Shown here: piece after piece, positions 1 to 9,400 of the stretch
How the letters are laid out: each line of letters begins with the position of its first letter
How positions within the stretch are numbered: the stretch's first letter is position 1
Assembly (NCBI RefSeq): GCF_025685645.1
Contig: NZ_JAGSYF010000002.1
Span: forward strand, 1,302,907 to 1,366,906
Source: Edaphobacter bradus
GTDB taxonomy: Bacteria; Acidobacteriota; Terriglobia; Terriglobales; Acidobacteriaceae
Length of the DNA: 64,000 nt
Direction of reading: 5' to 3'
Notes under the pieces: generated by a model
Seen by the model: the letters and a program-made list of their open reading frames with translations, nothing else
Database searches by the model: none
What the model was told of the DNA's origin: nothing
Program-made: the position numbers and the translations under genes

Positions 1-597
1 CTCACCAATCATCATGTGGCCGAGCCCTGGTGGCAGAACGACGATTTGAAGGAACTGCTAAGTCAAGGGCTTGAGCCAGCGATTGTTGAGATGACAGCAT
101 ATTTCCCCGGCGTTCCACACGGCATTGCCATCAACACGGAGAGGATTTCCTCTACCGCGGACGTTGCTGTCGTAAGGGGAAATGTCTCAGGACTGCGAAT
201 CAAACAGATAACTCTTGCCGAGGGCCGCGGCTCGGCCGTCAGTGGAGGGCCCGTCGTGCTGCTTGGATATCCGACTGCTCTTGATGCAATTCTGGCTCGG
301 GCAGGCGCTGAGACGCTCCAGTCCATTGCGACTGCATCCAAAGGTGATCCGAAGCAGGTGATGGAAGAGCTCGCCCGCCGCAACCTGATCAGGCCTACCA
401 CCACCCAGGGGCATATCGGCGACGTGCTGCCTGACAAGATTGTCTATGATGCCCAAACCACCTCGGGCGGCTCTGGCGGTCCTCTTTTTAGTAATGAGGG
501 CAAAGTTATAGGAATTAACTTCGCCATGGTGCGTGAGTTCGGCGGATCGAATTTCGCTATTCCTGTGGGCTACGGGAAGTCTCTTCTGAACCCATAG
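1..597 (+). CDS. Trypsin-like serine protease, 5'-truncated by window edge
   Basis: The reading frame is open to base 1, so the true start lies outside the window. The GTG at 16 is probably internal. The first codons read T-N-H-H-V, which matches the catalytic-His region of HtrA/trypsin-like proteases. An Asp follows in S-T-A-D-V-A-V-V, and the nucleophile motif G-G-S-G-G-P-L-F has its Ser codon at 472-474. The full catalytic triad is therefore visible. No PDZ domain follows, because the protein ends about 35 residues after the Ser. It probably degrades or processes proteins, but location cannot be judged without the N-terminus. The family call is firm and the specific substrate is unknown. 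Confidence 0.85.
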   Translation, partial: LTNHHVAEPWWQNDDLKELLSQGLEPAIVEMTAYFPGVPHGIAINTERISSTADVAVVRGNVSGLRIKQITLAEGRGSAVSGGPVVLLGYPTALDAILARAGAETLQSIATASKGDPKQVMEELARRNLIRPTTTQGHIGDVLPDKIVYDAQTTSGGSGGPLFSNEGKVIGINFAMVREFGGSNFAIPVGYGKSLLNP

Positions 598-637
598 GTG
601 CCGCCGCTGCAGAAAACCGTGAATGCGACAGTGGCCC

Positions 638-666
638 GATGAAGTTGCGGCTTTCGCAACTTCATC
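638..666. terminator. Perfect 12-bp hairpin after protease gene
   Basis: Arms 638-649 and 655-666 are perfectly complementary with a 5-nt loop (gcttt). The hairpin lies 41 nt after the protease stop and 35 nt before the hydrolase start. No T-tract follows, so it may be an intrinsic-terminator-like or mRNA-stabilising stem rather than a strong terminator. Confidence 0.5.
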
Positions 667-701
667 ATTAAACCCACTGGAACTCTCTTTACAATCACCG
701 C

Positions 702-1607
702 ATGCCCACTCGCAAACTCATCGCCATTGCCGCACTTCTCTGCGCCTCACTCGCTGCCGCAGCCCAGGCCCCCGCAGCCATCACCACCGATCCCGCCCCC
801 GACAAGGCCAACCCCGCCGCGATGCAATCCTTCCAGCTCCCCAGCCACGGAGCGCTCCTCAACGCCATCGTCTACGTCGCCTCCGGTCCCGGCCCGCACC
901 CCATCGTCATCCTTCTTCACGGCTTCCCCGGAAATGAGAAGAACCTCGACCTCGCCCAGGCGATCCGCCGCGCCGGATGGGACGTCCTCTACTTCAACTA
1001 CCGCGGAGCCTGGGGTTCGCCCGGATCTTTCTCCTTCACCCACGCCATCGAGGACACGCAATCCGCCATCGCTTACCTCCGCGATCCAGCCAACGCAGCC
1101 AAACTCCGCTCCGATCCGAAATACATCGTCCTCATCGGACACAGCATGGGAGGCATGGTCGCCGCCAACGTCGCCGCCGTCGACCCCGCCATCCGTGGCC
1201 TCGGCCTCATCTCTGCCGCCAACATGGCCGGCTTTGCCCTCCCCGTCGTCAAGGCCAACCAGCAGGAGGCCGCTCTCCCACGCATCGAGCAGGGCCTCGC
1301 CGCCGAGGGCATCGCTCCACTCGCCGGATGCACCCCCGAGTCCCTCGCCCGCGATCTCTTCGCCAACGCCGCCAAGTGGAACCTCCCCGACCTCGCGCCG
1401 AAGCTCTCCGCGCGCCCCGTCCTCGTCGTCACCTCAGATGACGGCCTCGCCGATGCCAGCGACGCCCTGGTCGCCAACCTCCGCAAGATCGGTGACCCCG
1501 AGGTCAATGAGGTCCACTACGCCACGGACCACTCCTACTCCGACCACCGCATCGCCCTCCAGCAGACCGTCCTCGAAGGTCTCGACTACCTCCAATCTCA
1601 TCGCTGA
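702..1607 (+). CDS. Exported alpha/beta hydrolase
   Basis: A 301-aa protein with an N-terminal signal peptide (about residues 1-22, ending A-A-A-Q-A). An H-G-F-P-G oxyanion-hole motif lies near residue 73, and the nucleophile elbow G-H-S-M-G-G has Ser148. A late Asp (S-D-D-G-L) and a C-terminal His (in T-D-H-S-Y-S-D-H) complete a plausible Ser/Asp/His triad. It likely hydrolyses an ester or peptide bond in the periplasm. The substrate cannot be assigned, and dienelactone hydrolase or prolyl-oligopeptidase-like esterases are the nearest types. It stands alone, 84 nt before the MscS gene on the same strand. Confidence 0.85.
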   Translation: MPTRKLIAIAALLCASLAAAAQAPAAITTDPAPDKANPAAMQSFQLPSHGALLNAIVYVASGPGPHPIVILLHGFPGNEKNLDLAQAIRRAGWDVLYFNYRGAWGSPGSFSFTHAIEDTQSAIAYLRDPANAAKLRSDPKYIVLIGHSMGGMVAANVAAVDPAIRGLGLISAANMAGFALPVVKANQQEAALPRIEQGLAAEGIAPLAGCTPESLARDLFANAAKWNLPDLAPKLSARPVLVVTSDDGLADASDALVANLRKIGDPEVNEVHYATDHSYSDHRIALQQTVLEGLDYLQSHR

Positions 1608-1691
1608 GCGGCGCGCCCACAAGCAACCGCTCCCTCGCTCGCATCATCCTCAACAAGTAGCTGTGCGAAACTGGCCGCAGCCCACTCTACT

Positions 1692-2822
1692 ATGCTCGCT
1701 CACATCAACTTCCGGCACCCCTGGTTCCTTGCCATCTTTGTCCTTTGCGCTGGCATTGTTGTCTCCAATCTGGGGCACTACATCCTGTTCCGCGTACTCC
1801 GCAAGCAAGAGGAGCAGCAGACGACCCGCTGGGGAATTCGGGAGCACCTTAGCCGCCCTGCGCGCTCCATCTTCTCCTTCACTTGTCTCGCCATTGTTCT
1901 TCCCCTCGTTCCCGGCGTGCCCGACTACCTTTACGCCATCCTCCGCCAAGGGATCGCCATGGCCATCGTCGTCGCGCTCGGCTGGTTCGCCGTCGGCAGC
2001 ATCTACGTCTTCGAGGCCATCATGCTCCGCCGCTACGACCTCACCGCGGAGAACAACATCCAGGCCCGGCGCGTCCACACCCAGTTCCAGCTCTTCCGCC
2101 GCATGCTCATCGCCCTCGTCGTCATCATCGACATCGGCGCGCTCCTCTGGACCTTCAACGACCCCCGCATCCTGCACTACGGCTCCGGCCTTCTCGCCTC
2201 CGCCGGAGTCGCCTCCGTCATCCTCGCCACCGCCGCCCGCTCCACCGCCGCCAACTTCTTCGCCGGTCTGCAGATCGCCTTCACCGAGCCCATCCGTATC
2301 CACGACGTCGTCGTCATCCAGGGCGAGTGGGGACGCATCGAAGAGATCAACTCTGCCTACGTCGTCGTCAAGATCTGGGACCTCCGCCGCCTCATCGTGC
2401 CCTTGTCCTACTTCATCGAAAACTCCTTCCAGAACTGGACACGCGAGGCCACCGACCTCCTCGGCACCGCCTTCCTCTACGTGGACTACTCCATCCCCGT
2501 CGAAGACCTCCGCCAGCAACTCAAGCGCATCGCAGAGTCCTCACCTCTCTGGGACAAGAATGTCTGCGGCCTCCAGGTCACCAATCTCACCGACCGCACC
2601 ATGGAGCTTCGCTGCCTCGTCAGCGCCCGCAACTCCAGCGACAGCTTCGACCTCCGCTGCCTTGTCCGCGAGCAGATGATCAACTACATCCAGCAGAACT
2701 ACCCCAACGCCTTCCCCACCACGCGCTTCGCCGCCACAGCCGAGATCCCCGTGCAGTCCTCCTCCGCGCCCGCGCAACCTCCGCTCGAGCCGGCCTCCTT
2801 CCAGAAATCCGCCCGTCAATAG
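1692..2822 (+). CDS. MscS-family mechanosensitive ion channel
   Basis: A 376-aa membrane protein with several N-terminal helices (about residues 8-28, 60-100 and 135-155). The characteristic MscS pore helix rich in Gly/Ala/Ser is at about residues 163-190, followed by the beta domain (I-H-D-V-V-V-I-Q-G-E-W-G-R-I-E-E-I), which matches the family. It would gate turgor-driven solute efflux in the inner membrane. The C-terminus has an Ala/Pro-rich tail. It converges with the anti-sigma gene, with 43 nt between the stops and no clear terminator. No obvious Shine-Dalgarno precedes the ATG. Confidence 0.88.
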   Translation: MLAHINFRHPWFLAIFVLCAGIVVSNLGHYILFRVLRKQEEQQTTRWGIREHLSRPARSIFSFTCLAIVLPLVPGVPDYLYAILRQGIAMAIVVALGWFAVGSIYVFEAIMLRRYDLTAENNIQARRVHTQFQLFRRMLIALVVIIDIGALLWTFNDPRILHYGSGLLASAGVASVILATAARSTAANFFAGLQIAFTEPIRIHDVVVIQGEWGRIEEINSAYVVVKIWDLRRLIVPLSYFIENSFQNWTREATDLLGTAFLYVDYSIPVEDLRQQLKRIAESSPLWDKNVCGLQVTNLTDRTMELRCLVSARNSSDSFDLRCLVREQMINYIQQNYPNAFPTTRFAATAEIPVQSSSAPAQPPLEPASFQKSARQ

Positions 2823-2865
2823 CTTCTCCTCCAAATCGACAAGGCCCGCTTGGAGACACTCTCCG

Positions 2866-3675
2866 CTACTGTCCCTTCATCTGCGCCTTCCCGATAGCAG
2901 CAACCAGACCGCGCAGCCTGCCCGGATCCACATCGCTTACCGCCACAAACTCCAGCTCCGGAGTGTCGACACGGACTATATGGAAGCCCGAGTGCTCCGT
3001 GACAAGCTCGCCGGGTACACTCGCCCCTCCTCGCTCCCGCACAAACACTGACACCCGATGCCTCCCGATGCTGTACAGCAGTTGCGCCACCGGCTGATTG
3101 TGCAGATAAGCCAGATTTGCCCCATCCAGCCTCGTATCCTCCGGCAACCCCTCCGGAAGATTGAAGGTGAAAGGGATCTTGCCCTGGAACCACGGCTTGA
3201 CGGTGTGACGATCCGAGGAGAGCACCTGCGGCTTCTGGTTCGCCGCCAGCGTACCAATATGCTGATCGAGCACCTCAGTCACCAGCGCCGCCTCATCGAC
3301 ACGTGCCACCGCACCCCGCTGCAAAGATACGATGCCCACCGAGACCAGCAGCAGCGCCACCGCCGCTGCCCAACCCAGCAGGCCAAACCTCATGGCTCTT
3401 CGAGCTTCCGTCACCCGCACACCGCGACTCTGCGTGCCTTCAACCTCTGAAGCCTTCTCCGAGGCCTGGGGCAACAACCGCTTCTGCAGATCTCCGGGAA
3501 TTACGTAACGACTCCCAGCCCGCGCCGCCGTAGACTTCAACACCATCTGCGACAGCGCACTCGCCGTGCACGCCTGGCACGCGGCAAGATGCTCATTCAC
3601 TCCGGCAACCTGATCAGAGGAGAGCTCGCCATCGGCAAACAGATTCAGCACGCTCGGCGTCAGATGCTCTGTCAT
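2866..3675 (-). CDS. Membrane anti-sigma factor with zinc-finger motif
   Basis: A 269-aa protein. The frame is open further upstream, but the ATG at 3675 is chosen because it overlaps the sigma-factor stop as ATGA (3672-3675), a sign of translational coupling. The N-terminal cytoplasmic part has the ZAS-type motif H29-x3-C33-x2-C36. A single transmembrane segment lies at about residues 97-118, and the rest is periplasmic. From family knowledge it would hold the upstream ECF sigma factor inactive until an envelope signal releases it. The periplasmic domain (about 150 aa) is not recognised. Confidence 0.88.
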   Translation of the reverse strand: MTEHLTPSVLNLFADGELSSDQVAGVNEHLAACQACTASALSQMVLKSTAARAGSRYVIPGDLQKRLLPQASEKASEVEGTQSRGVRVTEARRAMRFGLLGWAAAVALLLVSVGIVSLQRGAVARVDEAALVTEVLDQHIGTLAANQKPQVLSSDRHTVKPWFQGKIPFTFNLPEGLPEDTRLDGANLAYLHNQPVAQLLYSIGRHRVSVFVRERGGASVPGELVTEHSGFHIVRVDTPELEFVAVSDVDPGRLRGLVAAIGKAQMKGQ

Positions 3676-4259
3676 ACTCGCGTCTCCCTCCTTCGGCCAA
3701 GCTCCTGCCGAAGCGCCATCCGCGCACGCGCAATTCGCGACATCACCGTACCCATCGGAATCTCCAGCACCGTTGCAATCTCTCTGTACTTCATCTCTTC
3801 CACATCGCACAGCAGAATCACCTCGAGCAACCTCGGTGGCAACTGCTCCATCGCCTCTTCCACCGCTGCCCGGTCGCTCAGCCGGATCAGGTTGCTCTCC
3901 GGAGTCTCCCGCTCGATCGCGCCCTCAGGATAAAGCGGCGGCCCCGCGTCGCTACTCTCCAGCTCATCCTCCAGAGCCACCGTGCGCATCGCAGCTAATC
4001 CCGTCCGCGACGTCTGATACGTATTCCGCAGAATCCGAAAGATCCACGCCTTGAAGTTCGTCCCCGGCTCAAAGCTGCTGAACCCCCGCAGAGCCTTGAG
4101 AAACGTCTCCTGTACAAGGTCCTCTGCATCAGCCGGATTCCGCGCCAGCCAGTGGGCAAGGTTGTACAGAGCAGGCAGCAACGGAGCCGCGAGATCCTCA
4201 AACCCACTGGGTTGAGGACCGTTCTCACGCGCCGCGCGTTTCCATGGCAGTAGCGTCAT
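3672..4259 (-). CDS. ECF (sigma-70 family, RpoE-like) RNA polymerase sigma factor
   Basis: A 195-aa protein, normal for ECF sigmas. Region 2 is at about residues 29-80 (D-A-E-D-L-V-Q-E-T-F-L-K-A and N-F-K-A-W-I-F-R-I). Region 4 is at about 140-185 (Y-R-E-I-A-T-V-L-E-I-P-M-G-T-V-M-S-R). It is the first gene of a two-gene operon with its anti-sigma (4-bp overlap). The upstream region carries a GGAAT-N15-CAGTTT promoter-like sequence on this strand that would give a leader of about 28 nt, consistent with autoregulation. The identical sequence faces the divergent phosphoesterase gene. Confidence 0.93.
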   Translation of the reverse strand: MTLLPWKRAARENGPQPSGFEDLAAPLLPALYNLAHWLARNPADAEDLVQETFLKALRGFSSFEPGTNFKAWIFRILRNTYQTSRTGLAAMRTVALEDELESSDAGPPLYPEGAIERETPESNLIRLSDRAAVEEAMEQLPPRLLEVILLCDVEEMKYREIATVLEIPMGTVMSRIARARMALRQELGRRRETRV

Positions 4260-4294
4260 CGCTCAGCAGATATCTGCCCTCGCTCCAAAGATGA

Positions 4295-4320
4295 AAACTG
4301 CCAGCCCGCAAATTTATTCC
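4295..4320 (-). promoter_or_regulatory. Candidate ECF sigma promoter driving the sigma/anti-sigma operon
   Basis: On the minus strand GGAAT (4320-4316) is followed by a 15-nt spacer and CAGTTT (4300-4295). GGAAT resembles ECF -35 elements. The same two boxes with the same spacing occur on the plus strand at 4344-4369. The predicted transcript start is near 4288. Confidence 0.6.
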
Positions 4321-4351
4321 GTCCTCTTCCAAGAAATATCAACGGAATAAA
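4313..4351. repeat. 10-bp perfect inverted repeat in divergent promoter region
   Basis: Arms tttattccgt (4313-4322) and acggaataaa (4342-4351) are separated by 19 nt. Each arm contains the -35-like GGAAT pointing outward, so the palindrome is best explained as two back-to-back promoters. It could also be a dyad operator. Confidence 0.7.
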
Positions 4352-4369
4352 CCATGCACAGTCCAGTTT
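4344..4369 (+). promoter_or_regulatory. Candidate ECF sigma promoter driving phosphoesterase/cytochrome operon
   Basis: GGAAT (4344-4348), a 15-nt spacer and CAGTTT (4364-4369) match the minus-strand copy exactly in boxes and spacing. The -10-like box covers the possible TTG start at 4368, which supports translation from the ATG at 4392. Confidence 0.6.
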
Positions 4370-4391
4370 GCATGTGCGGAGGTTCTATCCG

Positions 4392-5447
4392 ATGAAGGAC
4401 AACGACAACGTTACACCCGTACGAACACGGCCTCAAATATCCGAACCCACATCCGAACTCACATCCGGGCCCATATCCGAACCCACGTCATCCCAACCCA
4501 TATCCGAGCCCCAGCCCGCAAGCGACGGAATCGACCGCCGCAACTTCCTCTCCTGCATGGCCTGGGCCGGTACCGGTCTGCTTTGGACGATGGCCGGCGG
4601 CGTTCCCACGTCAAGACTCTTTGCCGCAACCGCAGGCTCCGCATTCCAAGCCGCGGCCGGCTTCAGCTTCGTCCAGATCAGCGACAGCCACATCGGCTTC
4701 AACAAAGCCGCCAATCAGGACGTTACCGGAACCCTCAAGCTCGCCATCGATAAAATCAATGCACTTCACACTACGCCCGAACTTCTCCTGCACACCGGCG
4801 ACATAAGCCACGCCTCGCGCGCCACCGAGTTCGACACCGCAGAGCAGCTCGTCAAAGCCGCCCGCGTCGGCCAGATCTTCTACGTCCCCGGCGAGCACGA
4901 CACCGCGTCCGACGACGGCGCCCTCTATCGCGAGCGCTTCGGCAAAGGGACCCTCGGCAGCGGCTGGTACAGCTTCAACCACAAAGGCGTGCACTTCATC
5001 GGCCTCAACAACTGCCTCCAGATCGACGCCCTCGGCAAGCTCGGCCCCGAGCAGCTCACGTGGCTCAAACAGAATCTCGCCTCGCTCTCCGCCTCCACCC
5101 CCATCGTCATCTTCGCCCACCTCCCTCTGTGGATGGTCTATCCCGAGTGGGGCTGGGGCACTGCCGACGGCGCCGAGGCCCTCTCCTACCTCAAGCGCTT
5201 CGGCTCCGTCACCGTCCTCAACGGACACATCCACCAGGTCGTCCAGAAGGTGGAAGGCAACGTAGCCTTCCACACCGCCACTTCGACAGCGTTCCCACAA
5301 CCCGCACCCGGCAAGGCTCCAAGCGCCGGACCCATGGTCGTCCCTGCCGGCAAACTCCGCAGCGTCCTCGGCATCACCCAGGTCCGCTACATCGCCCGGC
5401 AAAGCCACCTCGCCCTCGTCGACTCCTCACTCGCGGAAACAGTATGA
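4392..5447 (+). CDS. Tat-exported calcineurin-like metallophosphoesterase
   Basis: A 351-aa protein. The ATG at 4392 is preferred over the upstream TTG at 4368 because GGAGG (4378-4382) lies 9 nt before it. A twin-arginine signal (D-R-R-N-F-L, Arg49-Arg50) follows an unusually long n-region that repeats I-S-E-P-T-S. Metal-ligand motifs are D-S-H (98-100), G-D-I-S-H (Asp137), G-E-H-D (168-170, usually G-N-H-D), F-A-H-L-P-L and G-H-I-H. It likely hydrolyses phosphoesters outside the cytoplasm, but the substrate is unknown. The stop overlaps the start of the cytochrome gene (ATGA), and a candidate promoter for the divergent ECF sigma lies upstream. Confidence 0.87.
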   Translation: MKDNDNVTPVRTRPQISEPTSELTSGPISEPTSSQPISEPQPASDGIDRRNFLSCMAWAGTGLLWTMAGGVPTSRLFAATAGSAFQAAAGFSFVQISDSHIGFNKAANQDVTGTLKLAIDKINALHTTPELLLHTGDISHASRATEFDTAEQLVKAARVGQIFYVPGEHDTASDDGALYRERFGKGTLGSGWYSFNHKGVHFIGLNNCLQIDALGKLGPEQLTWLKQNLASLSASTPIVIFAHLPLWMVYPEWGWGTADGAEALSYLKRFGSVTVLNGHIHQVVQKVEGNVAFHTATSTAFPQPAPGKAPSAGPMVVPAGKLRSVLGITQVRYIARQSHLALVDSSLAETV

Positions 5448-6256
5448 CCCGCCTCCGCATCTCCGCCGTCTGTGCCACTGCATTGCTGTCCTCGCTGTTA
5501 CTCGCCCGCGTTCACCCCTTCGGTGACGCGGGCCTTTATACCCCCAACCCCTCGCCCGCACCCATCATGGAACACTCCTCTGTACCGCCTCAGGTGCGCG
5601 ATCTTCTCACTGCCAAATGTGCCGACTGCCACTCCACTCAGACTCGAGCACCCCTCTACGGCCGCCTCGCGCCCATCTCGTGGTTCATGGAGCGTGACAT
5701 CCTCGAAGGCCGCAAACACATGGACCTCTCCGCGTGGGACACCTACACCTCAGACCAGCAGCAAACCCTCCAGGCGAAGATCATCCAGCAGACCCGAGCC
5801 GGCAAGATGCCTCTGCCCCAATACCGAAACATCCACCGCAACTCCGCCATCACCGCGGCCGACCTGCAGCTCCTCACCCAGTGGGCACATCAGTCGTCGC
5901 CGCTCGCAACAGACCCAAGCCAGCCGCTCCCCACCGAAGGCAGCGCAGTCCAGGGCAAGCTCGTCTTCGAGAAGCGCTGCACCGGATGCCATTCGCTTGC
6001 CCAGAACCGCGAAGGCCCCAATCTCAGTGGAGTCTTTGGACGAACCTCCGGACAAGCGCCCGGCTTTACATACTCCCCGGCCCTTCAAAATGCGCACATC
6101 GTCTGGAACGAGCTCACCCTCGACCGCTGGCTCACCGACCCCGACGCCTACCTCCCCGGAAACAACATGGACTTCCACGTAGCAAAGCCGCAGGAGCGCC
6201 GCGACCTCATCCGATTCCTGAAAGAAAGCGCCGCCCCGAACTCTTCTACTCCGTAA
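5444..6256 (+). CDS. Exported di-haem c-type cytochrome (haem-binding domain plus cytochrome c)
   Basis: A 270-aa protein whose ATG overlaps the phosphoesterase stop (5444-5447), indicating a coupled operon. The signal peptide is within about residues 1-27. The first haem site C59-x2-C62-H63 sits in a domain like the haem-binding domain PF14376. The second, C179-x2-C182-H183, sits in a class-I cytochrome c fold with a likely axial Met242 (G-N-N-M-D-F). It probably transfers electrons in the periplasm. Its pairing with a phosphoesterase under one promoter is unusual. The frame is open further upstream, but that part overlaps the phosphoesterase and is a shadow. Confidence 0.88.
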   Translation: MTRLRISAVCATALLSSLLLARVHPFGDAGLYTPNPSPAPIMEHSSVPPQVRDLLTAKCADCHSTQTRAPLYGRLAPISWFMERDILEGRKHMDLSAWDTYTSDQQQTLQAKIIQQTRAGKMPLPQYRNIHRNSAITAADLQLLTQWAHQSSPLATDPSQPLPTEGSAVQGKLVFEKRCTGCHSLAQNREGPNLSGVFGRTSGQAPGFTYSPALQNAHIVWNELTLDRWLTDPDAYLPGNNMDFHVAKPQERRDLIRFLKESAAPNSSTP

Positions 6257-6387
6257 TTGCGATGCGTGGATCGGAGCGAACTCCGACTCCGGTCATCCTT
6301 TCCGTCATCCCCGCAGTACCTGTGGACCAGCCTTTCTACTACCTTCCGGCTTCTGCGCATGGCGCGGCTTCAAAAAGTGACCTCGAT

Positions 6388-6415
6388 TAAAATCGTCTAA
6401 AATCGATGAGACGAT
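6388..6415 (+). promoter_or_regulatory. Inverted and direct repeat abutting the receptor start codon
   Basis: Atcgtct (6392-6398) and agacgat (6409-6415) form a 7-bp inverted repeat ending one base before the ATG at 6416. Taaaatcg also occurs twice, 10 bp apart (6388-6395 and 6398-6405). No Shine-Dalgarno is visible, so the structure may be an operator or may control translation. Confidence 0.4.
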
Positions 6416-9400
6416 ATGACTAGAATTATTACGACCAAAATTGTGCTGTCTTTGGTCGCTACCTGTGTGGTCGCCGCGCCCGTGAGCGCGCAGGTTCGAG
6501 GTGAGCTCAAGGGCCGGATCAGCGACCCATCCGGTGCGGCCATCTCCGGCGCGCAGGTCACGCTCACCCAGACCGCCACCGGCGTTCGTCAGAACGCCGC
6601 GACCACCGATGCGGGCGAATACGACTTCACCCAACTGAACTCCGGCACCTACAGCATCGCCGTCGATCGCCCCTCCTTTGCTCGCCTTCAGCGCAATGGC
6701 ATCACCGTCACCGTAGGCCAGACGGTGAACCTCGACCTCGCCCTGCAACCCGGCCCCGACAACCAGACCATCACCGTCAACGCCGACGCGCCCCTGCTCC
6801 AGACCGCCACCAGCGACATCGCCACCACCATAGCCGGAAGCACCGTCGTCGCGCTCCCCCTCAACTCGCGCAACTTCGTCCAGTTGAGCACCCTCGCACC
6901 AGGCGTCGCACTGCCACCCGGAACCCTCCTCCCGCGCATCAACGGCGGCCGTCCCCGCACCAACGAGTACCTCTACGACGGAATCTCCGCCCTGCAGCCC
7001 GAGCCCGGCCAGGTCGCCTTCTTCCCCATCATCGACGACATCGCCGAGTTCACCATCGAGGCCAACAACGTTCCCGCGGAGTTCGGCCGATTCAACGGCG
7101 GAGTCGTCAACGTCGCCACGCGCAGTGGCAACAACCAGTTCCACGGCAGCCTCTACGAGTTCTTCCGCAACGAAGCCCTCAACTCGCGCAACTACTTCGC
7201 AGGCAGCGCCGCACGCAAGCCCGAGTATCGCCGCAACCTCTACGGCGGCACCATCGGCGGCCCCATCCTGCACGACCGCCTCTTCTTCTTCGGCGACTAT
7301 CAGGGCATCAAGCAGCGCATCGGCGTCACCCGCATCTCGACCGTGCCAACGCTCGCCGAGCGCCGGGGAATCTTCACCGGCGTCGCAAAGATCTACGATC
7401 CAACCACCACGCAGGTCGTCAACGGCAAGGTCATCCGCACCGAGTTCCCCAACGACGTCATCGACAAGCCGCTCGATCCCGCCGCCGTCGCGCTTCTCGC
7501 GCGCTACCCACTCCCCACCAGCGGCGGAGCAGCCAACAACTTCACCCGCACCGCAAACGACGACGACCACCAGAACCAGTTCGACCTCCGCATCGACGCC
7601 GCGCACGGCAGCCGCGACCGCGGCTTCGCCCGCTACACCTACTACAACGAGGTCGAGCAGCCCGTGACCCCGCTCCCCGAGGGCTCCGGAGCCATCGGCG
7701 GCTCGGTCATTGGCACCGGAAACGTCGGCGGACTCTCCAACATCCTCGGCCAGCAGATCGTCCTCAGCGAGACCCACACCTTCTCCCCCAGCGTCGTCAA
7801 CGACGTCCGCCTCGGCTATACGCGCCGCGGCAACACGCAGTCCGGCCCCACTCTCAGCAGCACCGCATCGGACGCGCTCGGAATCCCCGGCATCCCCACC
7901 AACGCCTCCTTCAACAACGTGCTGCCCCTCTTCACACTCACCGGCTTCCAGCAGCTCGGAGCCAACGCCAGCACCTCCGCCCGCTACCAGACCTCCGTCT
8001 CCGAGCTCATCGACACCGTCCTCTTCACCCACGCCGCGCACTCCCTCAAGGCAGGCGCCGACATGCGCCGCTACGAGCTCAACGCCATCTCACCTCCCAA
8101 CCCCACCGGCTCCTTCTCCTTCACCAACACCGGCACCAATACCACCGGCGCCAAAGGTTCTACCGGCGGCAACGCACTCGCCGGCTTCCTCCTCGGCCAG
8201 GTCGACACCTTCTCCATCGACCTCCAGAACCGCACCATCCGCCCCCGCGACTACATCTACGAGTTCTTCGCCCAGGACGACTGGCGCATATCCCCGCGTC
8301 TTACCCTCAACATCGGCGCACGCTGGACGCTCCATCTCCCCTCCACCGAGACCCGCAACCAGGGAGCCGTCTTCAACCTCGCCACCCAGCAGCTCGACTA
8401 CCTCGGCGTCAACGGCTACCCTCGCACCGCCCGCGAGCTGCACTGGGCGAACGTGGCCCCGCGCCTCGGCTTCACCTTCGCCGTCGATCCCAAAACCGTC
8501 CTCCGCACCGGCTTCGGAATCGTCTTCATCGACCAGAGCGGAATCACCACGCCCTTCACCACGCCGCAGTATCCCTTCATCCAGAACGTCCAGCAGAAGA
8601 CCACCGACGGCTTCGTCCCGGCCTTCCAGCTTTCGAAGGGCCCCACCGTCACACCCATTCCCCTCACGCCCGACGCCGGTCTCGGCCAGAGCGTCTACAC
8701 CGCGAACCGCAAAGCCGGCTCTGGATACGTACAGCAGTGGAACCTCGCCGTGCAGCGTTCCATCACGAACAATCTCTCCGTCGAGATCGCCTACGTCGGC
8801 TCGCACATCGTCCACGTTGGCATCCCTGACGCGAACCTCAACCAACTCACCGCCGCGCAGCTCGCCACCGGCCTCACCAACCCCACCGCACTCACCGCGC
8901 AGGTCACAAACCCCTACTACGGCCTGATCCCCCCATCCAGCAGCATCGGAGGTCCTAAAGTGGCCGCGGCCCAGCTCCTCAAACCCTACCCGCGCTTTCA
9001 GAACGTCGCCATCTACCGCAACAACAGCGGCACCACCAACTACAACGCCATCGAAGCCAAGGCCGAGCAGCGCCTCAGCCACGGCCTATCCTTCCTCTTC
9101 AGCTACACCCACTCCAAGCTAATCGACGACGCATCCTCCGTCTTCTCCTCCACCGTGCTCTCGTCCCCCAACAGCTCGTCGCTCATCGCAGCCGACACCT
9201 ACCGTCCCTATCTCGAGCGCGACTCCTCAAACGGCGACATGCCCAACGTCTTCGCCATCAGCGGAGTCTACGAGCTCCCCCGCTATGCCGGCCACGGCCT
9301 CGCCACGAAAGCATTCGGTGGCTGGACCCTCAACGCCATCGTCAGCCTGCAGAGCGGCATGCCCGTCACAGTCACCCAGGCCACCAACCTCAACAGCTTC

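Noticed and set aside
5060-5443. N-terminal extension of the cytochrome gene
   Set aside because: It overlaps the phosphoesterase in another frame, and the signal peptide begins at 5444.
6305-8041. Long antisense open frame over the first receptor gene
   Set aside because: Gly/Ala/Val/Asp/Glu-rich composition and full overlap with a well-supported receptor mark it as a GC-driven shadow.
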